Positions 42,823 to 50,849 of a stretch of DNA of 64,000 nt are shown here, piece after piece. The notes below the pieces were generated by a model that was given only the letters and a program-made list of their open reading frames with translations, ran no database searches and was not told the DNA's origin. Source of the DNA: Burkholderiales bacterium PBB6. Its GTDB lineage: Bacteria; Pseudomonadota; Gammaproteobacteria; Burkholderiales; Burkholderiaceae_C. The position numbers were made by a program, and so were the translations under genes. The DNA lies in contig NKIH01000001.1 in the NCBI GenBank assembly GCA_002255925.1, positions 124,001-188,000 on the forward strand. Direction: 5' to 3'. How positions within the stretch are numbered: position 1 is the first letter of the stretch; every line of letters begins with the position of its first letter.

Positions 42823-44283
42823 CTAGTTCGAATCGCTGGTTCGATGAATGGTGGGCGTGCGTCGAGTAATAGACTCCTGGGCCTCTTGGCGGACATCGGC
42901 GAAGAAGCCACTGAGCGACTGATTTAGCAGGTGAGCAGAGTCCGATTGAAGGGCATTGAGTCTTGCATTCAACCCTTCACGTTGATCGTCTGCCAATTGC
43001 TTGAGTAGACCTTGAACGCCAGATAGCTGAACGACTACCTCATCCGCAGCGGAACCATCGACCGCAAAGGCTAGCGCAGGTGGGTTCTTGAAGTAGGCTG
43101 GACGCGGGAGAACGCTGACCGAGGCGTTCGCCTGCCGGTAGGCACCGATGACCAGCGAGAAGTCCCGCAGAACTGCCGCAGCGCGCTGTTCCATTGACTT
43201 GCGTGCGTGCTGAAGGTCGGCGATCCGCCGCGCCAACATGCCAACCTGTGTACTCGGTTCGTGCAGTGCGGCCTGGACCTGAGCTCGACGGTGATGGAGA
43301 AGTTCCTTCACTTTGTGGCGGGCCTTATCCTGCTCCTCGGTTTCTAGCTGAGCAGCAGCGCGAAACGCCTTGTCTTTGCTGCCGTGGCCGGGAAAGCGAT
43401 CGTCGAGCGTGTAACCCTTGTAGAACGCCCAAACGCTAAGTAGGAGGCCAATCCCGAACAGCAGGAAGCTCCAATGATCCTTGAATTCCATGTCTCCCTT
43501 GAACAATAGAACTGCCTCAGGCCAGGCATGCCTGAATGCGACACTCACTTCGGAAAATTCCGAAGGATCGACGACGAGCTGATACTCGGTTCGGAAAGCG
43601 GCAAACAGCGCGTTGCAGAAAAGACTGACAAAAACAAAGAGAACCAACGAGGACCACCCAACGACCTTCTTGTCTGGCGCTTTTAGGTTTTTGTATCGGA
43701 AGAACAAGCCACAACCAAGCGCGACGAACATGTTGAGTGCCGCGATGCCTAAAGCGACGACAACCCCGCCCAACAACCCCTGACTGTTCTCATAGAAGAA
43801 TGCGTTGACCGTAGTTTCGACAACGACCAAGATTGCCAGAACTCCTAGGTGCCAAGGAATGCTTTCGGGGTAGCGTGCTTCTTCAGTAATGTCGTTTGAG
43901 GCACGGAAGTACTTTAGAGAGAGCTCTGCTCCGAGCCTTTCCTCTGTCGCGCGGACCAGCACCGGCCGCACCCCAGCAAGTTCAGCGTCCACCATGCTTG
44001 AGGCCGAGTCATCGCTCATCAGTTGCTCAGCATTGGCCTGCAGCTCGATAACTTTTTGTGTTGCTTCGACAACCTCGCGCGATGCTTCGGTGACGTGCCG
44101 ATCGAACAGTTGCTGCTCAGCGGCAAGCCAGCCCTCTGCGGCAGTGCTAAGAGCCACTTCGTGCTGATCTGGTGCCGCAGCGTCCGACGTTGGGCGACTC
44201 GCTTTCGCTTCTCTTTGCCCGAGCGTTCTGTACTCCGCAAGCTTGCTTGCAAGCTCACCCTCATAGTTTCGGACCGTTGCCAT
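42823..44283 (-). CDS. Polytopic coiled-coil membrane protein, first gene of the stator-like operon
   Basis: The 486-residue product has an N-terminal helical region (1-130), four TM segments at about 143-163, 169-196, 209-230 and 271-290, the motif YTLDDRFPGHG at 291-301, and a cytoplasmic coiled-coil C-terminus (about 310-486). I recognise no named family. ATG 44283 is preferred; the 51-codon upstream extension is Arg/Pro-rich and unlikely. It leads the five-gene run to 39369. Confidence 0.72.
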   Translation of the reverse strand: MATVRNYEGELASKLAEYRTLGQREAKASRPTSDAAAPDQHEVALSTAAEGWLAAEQQLFDRHVTEASREVVEATQKVIELQANAEQLMSDDSASSMVDAELAGVRPVLVRATEERLGAELSLKYFRASNDITEEARYPESIPWHLGVLAILVVVETTVNAFFYENSQGLLGGVVVALGIAALNMFVALGCGLFFRYKNLKAPDKKVVGWSSLVLFVFVSLFCNALFAAFRTEYQLVVDPSEFSEVSVAFRHAWPEAVLLFKGDMEFKDHWSFLLFGIGLLLSVWAFYKGYTLDDRFPGHGSKDKAFRAAAQLETEEQDKARHKVKELLHHRRAQVQAALHEPSTQVGMLARRIADLQHARKSMEQRAAAVLRDFSLVIGAYRQANASVSVLPRPAYFKNPPALAFAVDGSAADEVVVQLSGVQGLLKQLADDQREGLNARLNALQSDSAHLLNQSLSGFFADVRQEAQESITRRTPTIHRTSDSN

Positions 44284-45004
44284 GACTGCTCGAAGCTCCC
44301 TGCTTGCGATCAAAAAAATCAACGACCATCGGGAGCGTTTCCGGCGGCATAGGCCAGTCTGCTCTGAATAGTCCTGCGGTGTTGGGGTTGTCGGTGGGTG
44401 CCGTCTTTGTCGCTCGTATCGAAATGCGTGCAGCACGTAATGCCTGCTCCGCGATCTAGATTCGATATCTACGGTCTTGTATCCACCAATTTGTACCTAA
44501 CAGTTTCACACAACTTCGAGCTTTGAAGAGTACCCACCGTCTGTGGCGGAACACTATGGGCGCACTTCTCCGCCGCTTGGTTCGTCAAGAGAGGGTAGGC
44601 TTAGCCGGATCTCGATGGAGCGATCAGGACTATTAGGCTGTCCGACAGTCCGCCTACAGGCCGGAATAGCACCAGGCAAACCAGCAAGACTGATCCGAAA
44701 CTGTCAACGCGTTGAGGCCTCGGACCGACGGGCCGCTGACCTAAACGGCGCAGGGATGGGTTCGCCTGGCGTCTACATCCGCTAGCTGGCCAGCCGATGG
44801 CGGTAGGTGGTGTCGGGCCGTTGGCTCGGGTCTCAACCAGAGGACAGAGGTTGGGCCTGGCGAAAAAGCCACTGTTGCCCTGGTGAAATCCCACGAAATT
44901 GTCCCGGTCTGGGATCTGCTCTTGGAAAGCAACGGCGTCCCGGGTTCGAGGGCCAGCCGCGAGTGATTTCAGGCTCTGTAAAAGGCGTTTTTAGGATGGC
45001 GATT
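44284..45004. other. Gene-free stretch upstream of the stator-like operon
   Basis: About 720 bases have no supported frame. The part next to 44283 is AT-rich (for example around 44450-44520) and should hold the operon promoter. The right part (44760-44990) looks like old mobile-element sequence, but I cannot identify it. Confidence 0.5.
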
Positions 45005-45152
45005 GTCAACATCGCCGACGTCCACTTTCGCGCCCAGTGCAACAACCGTGGCGCACTCGTAGGTGGGTTGCAGCAACTGGTGCTAGTCGTCAAAACAGCG
45101 TGTGCCATCGCCATCGCCAAATCATTGATCTATCGTGCAAGCCAAAGCAATT
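45005..45152 (+). repeat. Degenerate direct repeat, right copy
   Basis: This aligns with 36635-36781 in the same orientation (blocks CAACAAC, GCAGCAACTGG, TCGCCAAATCATTGA, GCCAAAGCAATT). The end of the copy merges with a 24-base motif at 45141-45164 that matches 35761-35784 at 20 of 24 bases. High-GC host sequence resumes right after. Confidence 0.65.
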
Positions 45153-45192
45153 ACTGCTGGCGCCGACAACAGCCCCCCACGCCCCGGCACCT

Positions 45193-45735
45193 TCAATACG
45201 CCGCATCCCAATTCGCGTGAGGCTTCCAGCGCACGCGATCGAGACTGTCGCGCACGAAGCGATCGACCACGGCTTGTTGCGAAGGCCGGTAGCTGATCTC
45301 GGCGACGAGCGCCGCGCGTTCATGCAGAAAGCTGTATCGCATGAAGCGCGATCCGTCACGCCGCTGCCAGACGCTGAACATCAGCGATTCGAATCGTCCA
45401 ATCTTGCGGCGTTTTGGTGGCTGCACGACGCTCATGTCGTGATCGCGGCCGTAGTTGCCCAGGTACTGGGCTTCGTTGTCCAGTCGCTGCTGCATCAATT
45501 CATCCCGCTGGTCCTTGGGCTCGGGCGACCCCTTCAGTCGGACGCATGTCACCACGGCGTCCAAGCCGTCCGTGTTGGTGGCCACCTCGATCGAGTCTGG
45601 CGACGCTGACCACTTGTCTGGCAGATGGATGGAGAAGCAGGCCGTGTCGAGGTCGGCCGCATCGGCAGCGGCTGGCAAGGCCAGTGCGGTGGCCACGATG
45701 GTGGCCGCGAGCGATGTGTACAGCTTCTTGCGCAT
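45193..45735 (-). CDS. Exported hypothetical protein
   Basis: This 180-residue protein has a Sec signal (MRKKLYTSLAATIVATALALPAAADA) and no recognised domain. The mature part (CFSIHLPDKWSAS, VVTCVRLKGSPEP, RYSFLHERAALVAEISY) has a beta-rich look with two cysteines. Host-like GC. It follows the gene at 45756 by 20 bases, probably in one transcript. Confidence 0.7.
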   Translation of the reverse strand: MRKKLYTSLAATIVATALALPAAADAADLDTACFSIHLPDKWSASPDSIEVATNTDGLDAVVTCVRLKGSPEPKDQRDELMQQRLDNEAQYLGNYGRDHDMSVVQPPKRRKIGRFESLMFSVWQRRDGSRFMRYSFLHERAALVAEISYRPSQQAVVDRFVRDSLDRVRWKPHANWDAAY

Positions 45736-45755
45736 GGGTGTTCCGTTGTGTCCGA

Positions 45756-46490
45756 TCAGTTCTTGGCTTGGTACTTGACCCCGTCAAAGACGTACAGCTG
45801 GTCATTCCACCGCGGCGCACCACCGACCGGCTTGCCCCCAGGCCCGACGGTCCAGGTTTTCTGTCGCTGACGCAGGTCGCGCAGGCCGTGGTGCCCCGCC
45901 CCGGGCTGGATCAGCAGGACCGCCTGGCTGCGTGAGGGCAGGTCGCATGCACCGTCGCAGCCCCGTGGGGCGCTGATCTGGTCAGCGGCCATGTCGAAGA
46001 CGCGCCGCAGTTGCTGGCCGTCGAACTGATAGAGCCACAGGTATACAAAGCTGTCGTCGATGATGGCCCCGCGGTTGCGCGTCGAGAGTCGCAGCGCCAC
46101 GGTCAGGCCGTTCTTGTCGCCGTCAGACAGCACGAAGCGCACGTCATCGAAGCGCATGCCGTCCAGCGTGCCTTCAAGCTCCTGGCGTGCTGGCAGTTGC
46201 GTACGCACCAGCGGCTGGCCCTCCGCTTGGGCCTCCAGCACAAGCAGATCTTCCTGCCGGCCGTCGCCACCCACCAAGCACGCACGGAGCTTGACGCTGC
46301 GTCCTCGCCACTGGAGCTTCTGCTCAGGGGTGAGGGGATCAATGTCTGTGGATGACGCGGGGCAGGCAGGCCCAGGGCGGGGAGCTGCGGTTTCAGCAGC
46401 CTGCGCCGGGACCGGTGCGGCCAGCGTGATCGCACCAAGCAGCGCGGCAGTGGCGGCCATGCAAAGCAGACTGCGCAAGGATCGATTCAT
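45756..46490 (-). CDS. Exported hypothetical protein
   Basis: This 244-residue product has a Sec signal ending near AQA-A and four or five cysteines in the mature part (PACPASST, RACLVGG, GCDGACDLP). A beta-sheet-rich stretch (LTVALRLSTRNRGAIIDDSFVYL) dominates. No family is recognised. It leads a two-gene unit with the 45193 gene and is divergent from the S41-type peptidase. Confidence 0.7.
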   Translation of the reverse strand: MNRSLRSLLCMAATAALLGAITLAAPVPAQAAETAAPRPGPACPASSTDIDPLTPEQKLQWRGRSVKLRACLVGGDGRQEDLLVLEAQAEGQPLVRTQLPARQELEGTLDGMRFDDVRFVLSDGDKNGLTVALRLSTRNRGAIIDDSFVYLWLYQFDGQQLRRVFDMAADQISAPRGCDGACDLPSRSQAVLLIQPGAGHHGLRDLRQRQKTWTVGPGGKPVGGAPRWNDQLYVFDGVKYQAKN

Positions 46491-46629
46491 GTGCGGGTGG
46501 CCTTCATGGGGGCTCGACTTGGGTGACGTTGTACCAATGGGGCATCGTCAAGCGGGCTGTGATCGAGTGAAGCGTGGGTTGGGGCCGCACCGCTTCTGGA
46601 TGCACACTGGCAGGCATGCCGCCAACGGA

Positions 46630-48057
46630 ATGAGCGTTGCCGCTTTCAACAATTCCACCATGCCTCACATGCCTGTTCCATCCCCTCATGCGCTTGAACC
46701 GCGCGGCTTGACGCGTCGCCAGTTGGTGGGCGCGGCCGCGGGTGGCGCTGCGCTCTTCGGGTGCCCTCTGCTGGGCATGGCCGCGTCGCCAGAGCCCGGC
46801 AACGCCTGGCTGGGTCGGTGGGATCTGCACTTCGTGCGCGAGGGGGGCAGCTTCACCACGGTGTCGGTGATCGAGCGCAATGCCGCAGGGCAGCTGACGG
46901 CCGGCACCATCGGCCCCAACCCCTTGGGGCTGAGCCTGAGCACGCTGGAGTTTGACGGCACGCAAGGCCGATTCAGTGGCAGCACCGCGCTGGGTCCGGT
47001 GCGCATCGCGCTGAAGCTGGAGAGCAGTGAATCTGCGGTGCAGGCTGAGGGTTCGTGGGAGGTGAGTGGCCCGGGCAGTGCCACCGGGCGCTTGCGTGCG
47101 CGGCGCCGCAGCGACGGCCTGGCTCGGCCCTTGATCGAGCTTTTTGACCAAGCGGTGGCCACGCTGGAGGCAGAGATCTTCAACCCCTCGCGGCTGCCTG
47201 CGACCTGGGCGGCCAGCAAGCTGGCAGCCCGCACAGCCGTGCTGGGCGCCACGACCGAGCGTGAGCTGGTGCTGGCCGTGCGCACCTTGCTGCGCGCCAG
47301 CCAGTTGTCGCACATGGGCTACTACGTGCCGCCAACATCGCCGTTCGAGACGGAACCCGAGCTGGCCACCGTGAGCGAGTTGCGCATGCTGAAGTCCGGG
47401 CTGGGCTTGCTGCGCATCAGCAGTTTTGCCGAAGGGCCGGCCTACCGGGCGCAGCTGGATGCGGCACTGGCGGGCGCGGCGGGCCTGCAGCGCCTACTAA
47501 TCGACCTGCGCGGCAACACGGGTGGGTCGCTCAACCTGGCGGTGCGGCTGGGCGACCATCTGTTTGATCAGCGACGCAGCTTCGGGCTGTTTGCTGCGCG
47601 GCGCGGCTTGGCTCGCTTTGCAGCCACAAACATCGAAGCGATGGACGCCGCCGCGCTGCCCACTTTTGACGGCTACGACGTGGCAGGTTTTCAGGCGGCG
47701 CTGCAACGCGAAGGTGCCGTGCGTTTGCAGGCGGGCGGCCGCGCGCCGTTGTTTGCGGGCCCGGTGGCGGTGCTGCAGAACGAGGCCTGCGCCAGCACCA
47801 CCGAGGCCTTGCTGGCCACGCTGAAAGAGTCTGGGCGCGCCAGGCTCTTCGGCGCGAAGTCTGCCGGCGCCATGCTGTCGTCGAGTGAGCTGCCCGCAGG
47901 TGACGGCTACGTGGTGCGCCTGCCCTACGCCGATTTCCGGACGATGAACGGCCGCAGCCTGGAAGGCGTGGGCGTCACGCCCGATGTCGAGATGGGCCAG
48001 GGGCTGTTTGGTGACCGGGTGCAGGAGGCTGCGCTGGCTTGGCTGGCTCAGGCTTGA
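46630..48057 (+). CDS. Exported S41-type (C-terminal processing) peptidase-like protein
   Basis: About 475 residues with a Tat-like signal (LTRRQLVGAAAGGAALFG). The C-terminal half matches the S41 core: LLRISSFAEG, LLIDLRGNTGGSLN, QNEACASTTEALLATL with the candidate nucleophile Ser, ARLFGAKSAGAM with the candidate Lys, and LEGVGVTPDVE. No PDZ domain is visible. The start is uncertain: ATG 46630, 46660 or 46669 all precede the signal. Confidence 0.8.
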   Translation: MSVAAFNNSTMPHMPVPSPHALEPRGLTRRQLVGAAAGGAALFGCPLLGMAASPEPGNAWLGRWDLHFVREGGSFTTVSVIERNAAGQLTAGTIGPNPLGLSLSTLEFDGTQGRFSGSTALGPVRIALKLESSESAVQAEGSWEVSGPGSATGRLRARRRSDGLARPLIELFDQAVATLEAEIFNPSRLPATWAASKLAARTAVLGATTERELVLAVRTLLRASQLSHMGYYVPPTSPFETEPELATVSELRMLKSGLGLLRISSFAEGPAYRAQLDAALAGAAGLQRLLIDLRGNTGGSLNLAVRLGDHLFDQRRSFGLFAARRGLARFAATNIEAMDAAALPTFDGYDVAGFQAALQREGAVRLQAGGRAPLFAGPVAVLQNEACASTTEALLATLKESGRARLFGAKSAGAMLSSSELPAGDGYVVRLPYADFRTMNGRSLEGVGVTPDVEMGQGLFGDRVQEAALAWLAQA

Positions 48058-48064
48058 AGCGCAA

Positions 48065-48667
48065 TCAGCCCTGCAACCCAAGCAGCCGCAACGTGCTGGC
48101 CATCGCCGCTTCAAACGGCCGGGCGTTGCGCGCCACCTTGGCCAGCACGCTGGCGCCCATCCACAGCTGGTACAGGCTTTCCGCCAATTCGGCCGGTGGG
48201 GCGCCGGCGGGCAATGACTGGTCGTCTCGCGCGGCCTGAATGGCCTGCGCCAGCCGGCTGACGATGCCGTCGGTGCCCAGCTTCATGGCCGCGCGCATGG
48301 TGTCAGACAGGTCCGCCACTTCGGCGCCCAGCTTCACGGCCAGGCATTTGCCTTGGCAATCCTGCAATGACTGGGTGCTGCGCCAGTCGTTGAAGTAAGC
48401 CAGCAGCCGCTGTGCGCCAGGGGCGTCGCTGCCACCCAGCGTGCTGTCCATCGCGGCCAGGTACTGCTCGAAGTAAGCCACCAGCATGGCCTCACCGAAC
48501 GCGTCCTTCGACGCGAAGTAGTGATAGAACGAGCCCTTCGGCACGCTCGCCGTCGTCAGGATCTCGTTGATGCCGACCCCGGAGTAGCCTTTGGTGGCCA
48601 TGATCCGTTGGCCGACGGCGATGATGTCGCTGCGAACGTCGGTGCTTGCGCTGTTGCTGGTAGCCAT
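48065..48667 (-). CDS. TetR family regulator, NemR-like
   Basis: This 200-residue repressor has an N-terminal HTH (GVGINEILTTASVPKGSFYHYFASK) and a TetR_C domain with DCQGKCLAVKLGAEVADLS, two cysteines at the place used by electrophile-sensing NemR-type regulators. Palindromic sites TAGACCGGTCGNCTA lie before its own gene and around the DJ-1 gene. NemR identity is inferred from operator resemblance, cysteines and target type. Confidence 0.88.
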   Translation of the reverse strand: MATSNSASTDVRSDIIAVGQRIMATKGYSGVGINEILTTASVPKGSFYHYFASKDAFGEAMLVAYFEQYLAAMDSTLGGSDAPGAQRLLAYFNDWRSTQSLQDCQGKCLAVKLGAEVADLSDTMRAAMKLGTDGIVSRLAQAIQAARDDQSLPAGAPPAELAESLYQLWMGASVLAKVARNARPFEAAMASTLRLLGLQG

Positions 48668-48687
48668 GGCGTCATGCTAATCGAGAC

Positions 48688-48702
48688 TAGACCGGTCGTC
48701 TT
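48688..48702. promoter_or_regulatory. Operator-like site 1 (TAGAC-N5-GTCTT) before tetR
   Basis: TAGACCGGTCGTCTT lies 21 bases upstream of the TetR start codon, consistent with autorepression. It shares the core with sites 2 and 3; its last base breaks the palindrome. Confidence 0.75.
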
Positions 48703-48747
48703 GGAACCGGGCCACGCCGGGCCCGGTTGATCGAGCCGGCCGTCCGC

Positions 48748-49434
48748 TCAGGCCTTGGCGGCCAGGTGGCTCAACAGCACCTTGGCGGCTTCTTCCGACG
48801 AAGCCGGGTTCTGGCCGGTGATCAGCAGGCCGTCGGCGACGACGTACGAGCCCCAGTCAGCGCCCTTGGTGTAAGCGCCGCCATTGGCCACCAGCATGTC
48901 TTCCACCAGGAACGGCACGATGTCCGTCAGGCCCACGGCCGCTTCTTCGCTGTTGGTGAAGCCGGTGACTTGCTTGCCCGCCACCAGCGGGCGGCCGTCG
49001 GCGGCCTTGACGTCGCGCAGCACGCCGGGCGCGTGGCACACCAGCGCCACCGGCTTGTCTGCGGCGATGAAGGACTCGATCAACGCGACGGAGTACTGGT
49101 CAGCCACCAGGTCCCACAGCGGACCGTGGCCGCCCGGGTAGAAAACGGTGTCGAAATCAGCCTGCGAGACCGCGTCGAGGCGAACGGTACTCGCCAGTTG
49201 GGCGGTGGCGTCGGCATCTTGCTCGAACCGGCGGGTCTGCTCGGTCTGGAACATGGGCTCGTTGCTCTTCGGGTCCAGCGGCGGCTGGCCACCCAGCGGC
49301 GAGGCCAGCACGATCTCCGCACCGGCGTCCTTGAACACGTAGTACGGAGCTGCCAGCTCTTCGAGCCAGAAGCCAGTCTTTTGGCCGGTGTTGCCGAGTT
49401 GGTCGTGGGAAGTCAGAACCATCAAAACCTTCAT
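48748..49434 (-). CDS. DJ-1/PfpI family protein (class I glutamine amidotransferase-like, glyoxalase III type)
   Basis: This 228-residue protein has the DJ-1 fold: KVLMVLTSHDQLGNTG, FWLEELAAPYY, FYPGGHGPLWDL, and the nucleophile elbow LVCHAPGVL with reactive Cys. Relatives act as glutathione-independent glyoxalases or deglycases against methylglyoxal. GGAGAAAATC before ATG 49434 fixes the start. Operator sites 2 and 3 upstream suggest control by the NemR-like TetR. Confidence 0.9.
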   Translation of the reverse strand: MKVLMVLTSHDQLGNTGQKTGFWLEELAAPYYVFKDAGAEIVLASPLGGQPPLDPKSNEPMFQTEQTRRFEQDADATAQLASTVRLDAVSQADFDTVFYPGGHGPLWDLVADQYSVALIESFIAADKPVALVCHAPGVLRDVKAADGRPLVAGKQVTGFTNSEEAAVGLTDIVPFLVEDMLVANGGAYTKGADWGSYVVADGLLITGQNPASSEEAAKVLLSHLAAKA

Positions 49435-49469
49435 GATTTTCTCCGTCAGGTGAGCAGTTGGATATAAAT

Positions 49470-49484
49470 TAGACCGGTCGGCTA
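49470..49484. promoter_or_regulatory. Operator-like site 2 (TAGACCGGTCGGCTA) before DJ-1 gene
   Basis: The site lies 36 bases upstream of the DJ-1 start, overlapping a likely -10/-35 zone in a short AT-rich patch. One base differs from site 3. Confidence 0.78.
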
Positions 49485-49595
49485 GTGACCGAGCCCAAAA
49501 AATGCACTTCATCGGAAGTGCGGCAGGTCGCGCTGCGGTCAGATCGGCTTTGCGGGCTGTCTTTGGCAAGGCATGGGTGCAACGATAACCCAAAT

Positions 49596-49610
49596 TAGAC
49601 CGGTCGTCTA
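49596..49610. promoter_or_regulatory. Operator-like site 3 (TAGACCGGTCGTCTA), perfect inverted repeat
   Basis: TAGAC and GTCTA are exact complements around CGGTC. The site lies between the DJ-1 gene and the divergent DUF2177 gene (start 49694), so it could control either. Confidence 0.78.
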
Positions 49611-49693
49611 GTAACTTTGGATAGTTTCCGAAGATGTGCTCGTCTGTGGGGCAGACCACACCATCTGTCGCCTTGCGCCTGTAAGCTGCCGCG

Positions 49694-50110
49694 ATGAACC
49701 GCTATCTCGCCGCCTACGCCGGCACCGCCACCGTGATGGTGGCTCTCGACCTGCTATGGCTGGGCGTCATCGCCAAGCCGCTGTACCAGCAAGGCATCGG
49801 CCACCTGATGACCGACCAGCCCATCGTGCCGGTGGCCGTGCTCTTCTACGTGCTCTACGCGCTCGGGGTGGTGGTGCTGGCAGTGGCGCCCCAATTGGCG
49901 CCGGCCGCACCGCGCGGCTGGGCCGAAACGCTGGGCATGGCGGCGCTGCTGGGCTTGGTGGCCTATGGCACTTACGACCTGACCAACCTCGCCACCCTCA
50001 AGAACTGGCCGACCGGCTTGTCGCTGATCGACATGGCGTGGGGCACGGTGGTCAGCACGGCCTCGGCGGCTGGGGGCAAAGCAGCACTGGGTTGGGCGAC
50101 GCGGGCGTAG
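49694..50110 (+). CDS. DUF2177 family membrane protein
   Basis: This 138-residue protein has four TM segments and the DUF2177 signature pieces ALDLLWLGVIAKPLYQ, VLFYVLYALGV, and YGTYDLTNLATLKNWP, with DMAWGTVV near the end. Function is unknown. It is divergent from the DJ-1 gene. Confidence 0.9.
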   Translation: MNRYLAAYAGTATVMVALDLLWLGVIAKPLYQQGIGHLMTDQPIVPVAVLFYVLYALGVVVLAVAPQLAPAAPRGWAETLGMAALLGLVAYGTYDLTNLATLKNWPTGLSLIDMAWGTVVSTASAAGGKAALGWATRA

Positions 50111-50147
50111 CTACACGCCGCCTGACCGGCTGCTTGAACTGCGGGCC

Positions 50148-50603
50148 TCAGCGGCCCGTGGCTGCCTGCACCTTGGCCGGGTCCACGTAGCGCTGGAAAT
50201 CAGACAACGCGCCTTTGACGGCGTAGTCGGCCATCAACTCCTGCATGGCCATCTGGCCCAGCATGCCGAAGCCGATCTCAAGCGCCTGGTTGCCTTCCGC
50301 CTGCACAGCAGCCTTGGTCTGCGCGGTGCAACGCTCCCCCAGCAACTGGCCGAAGATGCCGGCGATGGCCTTGGAAGAGGCCTCCATGTCGGCCGGCTTG
50401 ACGTTGCCCAGCGCCTTGATTTCCGGGTGCTGCGACATGCCGACAAAGATCCAGCGCGCCAGCTCCTTGCGCTCCTTGCCCGTGGTGCTGTCAGCCAGGC
50501 AAGCACCCAGCGCGTCGGCCTTGGGGCCGGCGAATGCGGATGCAGCGAGCACGGTGGCCAGCAGGCCCGTGGAAAGTGACTTGATCATCTTCGACATGGT
50601 CAT
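50148..50603 (-). CDS. Exported hypothetical protein
   Basis: This 151-residue protein has a Sec signal (LLATVLAASAFAG) and two cysteines in the mature helical part (LGACLADSTTGKE, GERCTAQTK). No family is recognised. ATG 50603 or 50597 can start it; no strong ribosome site separates them. Confidence 0.7.
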   Translation of the reverse strand: MTMSKMIKSLSTGLLATVLAASAFAGPKADALGACLADSTTGKERKELARWIFVGMSQHPEIKALGNVKPADMEASSKAIAGIFGQLLGERCTAQTKAAVQAEGNQALEIGFGMLGQMAMQELMADYAVKGALSDFQRYVDPAKVQAATGR

Positions 50604-50849
50604 CGGTGGTTGGGTTGAACGCGAAGAGTATCGCGCGCCTGCCTCTCAGCGCGGCCACCAAGCCGCCCCTTTCCCATCCCGCTCGACCACCCGCATCAAC
50701 GCTGTTGGAAAAGCGCGGCAACCCGCCCCGATACAGGGATGCCGTCATACAGCCGCACGAACAGCTGTGTTTACACTTGTTGCAAACATCAATGATCCAG
50801 ATCGGCTCGGCTTTTGCCCAATGCGCCGGTCCTCCGGGGGGAACGGCGA

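Noticed and set aside
39689-44283. Calling the five-gene operon Zorya
   Set aside because: Only the stator-plus-tail idea matches; ZorC/ZorD/ZorE-type genes and the OmpA-like ZorB domain are absent.
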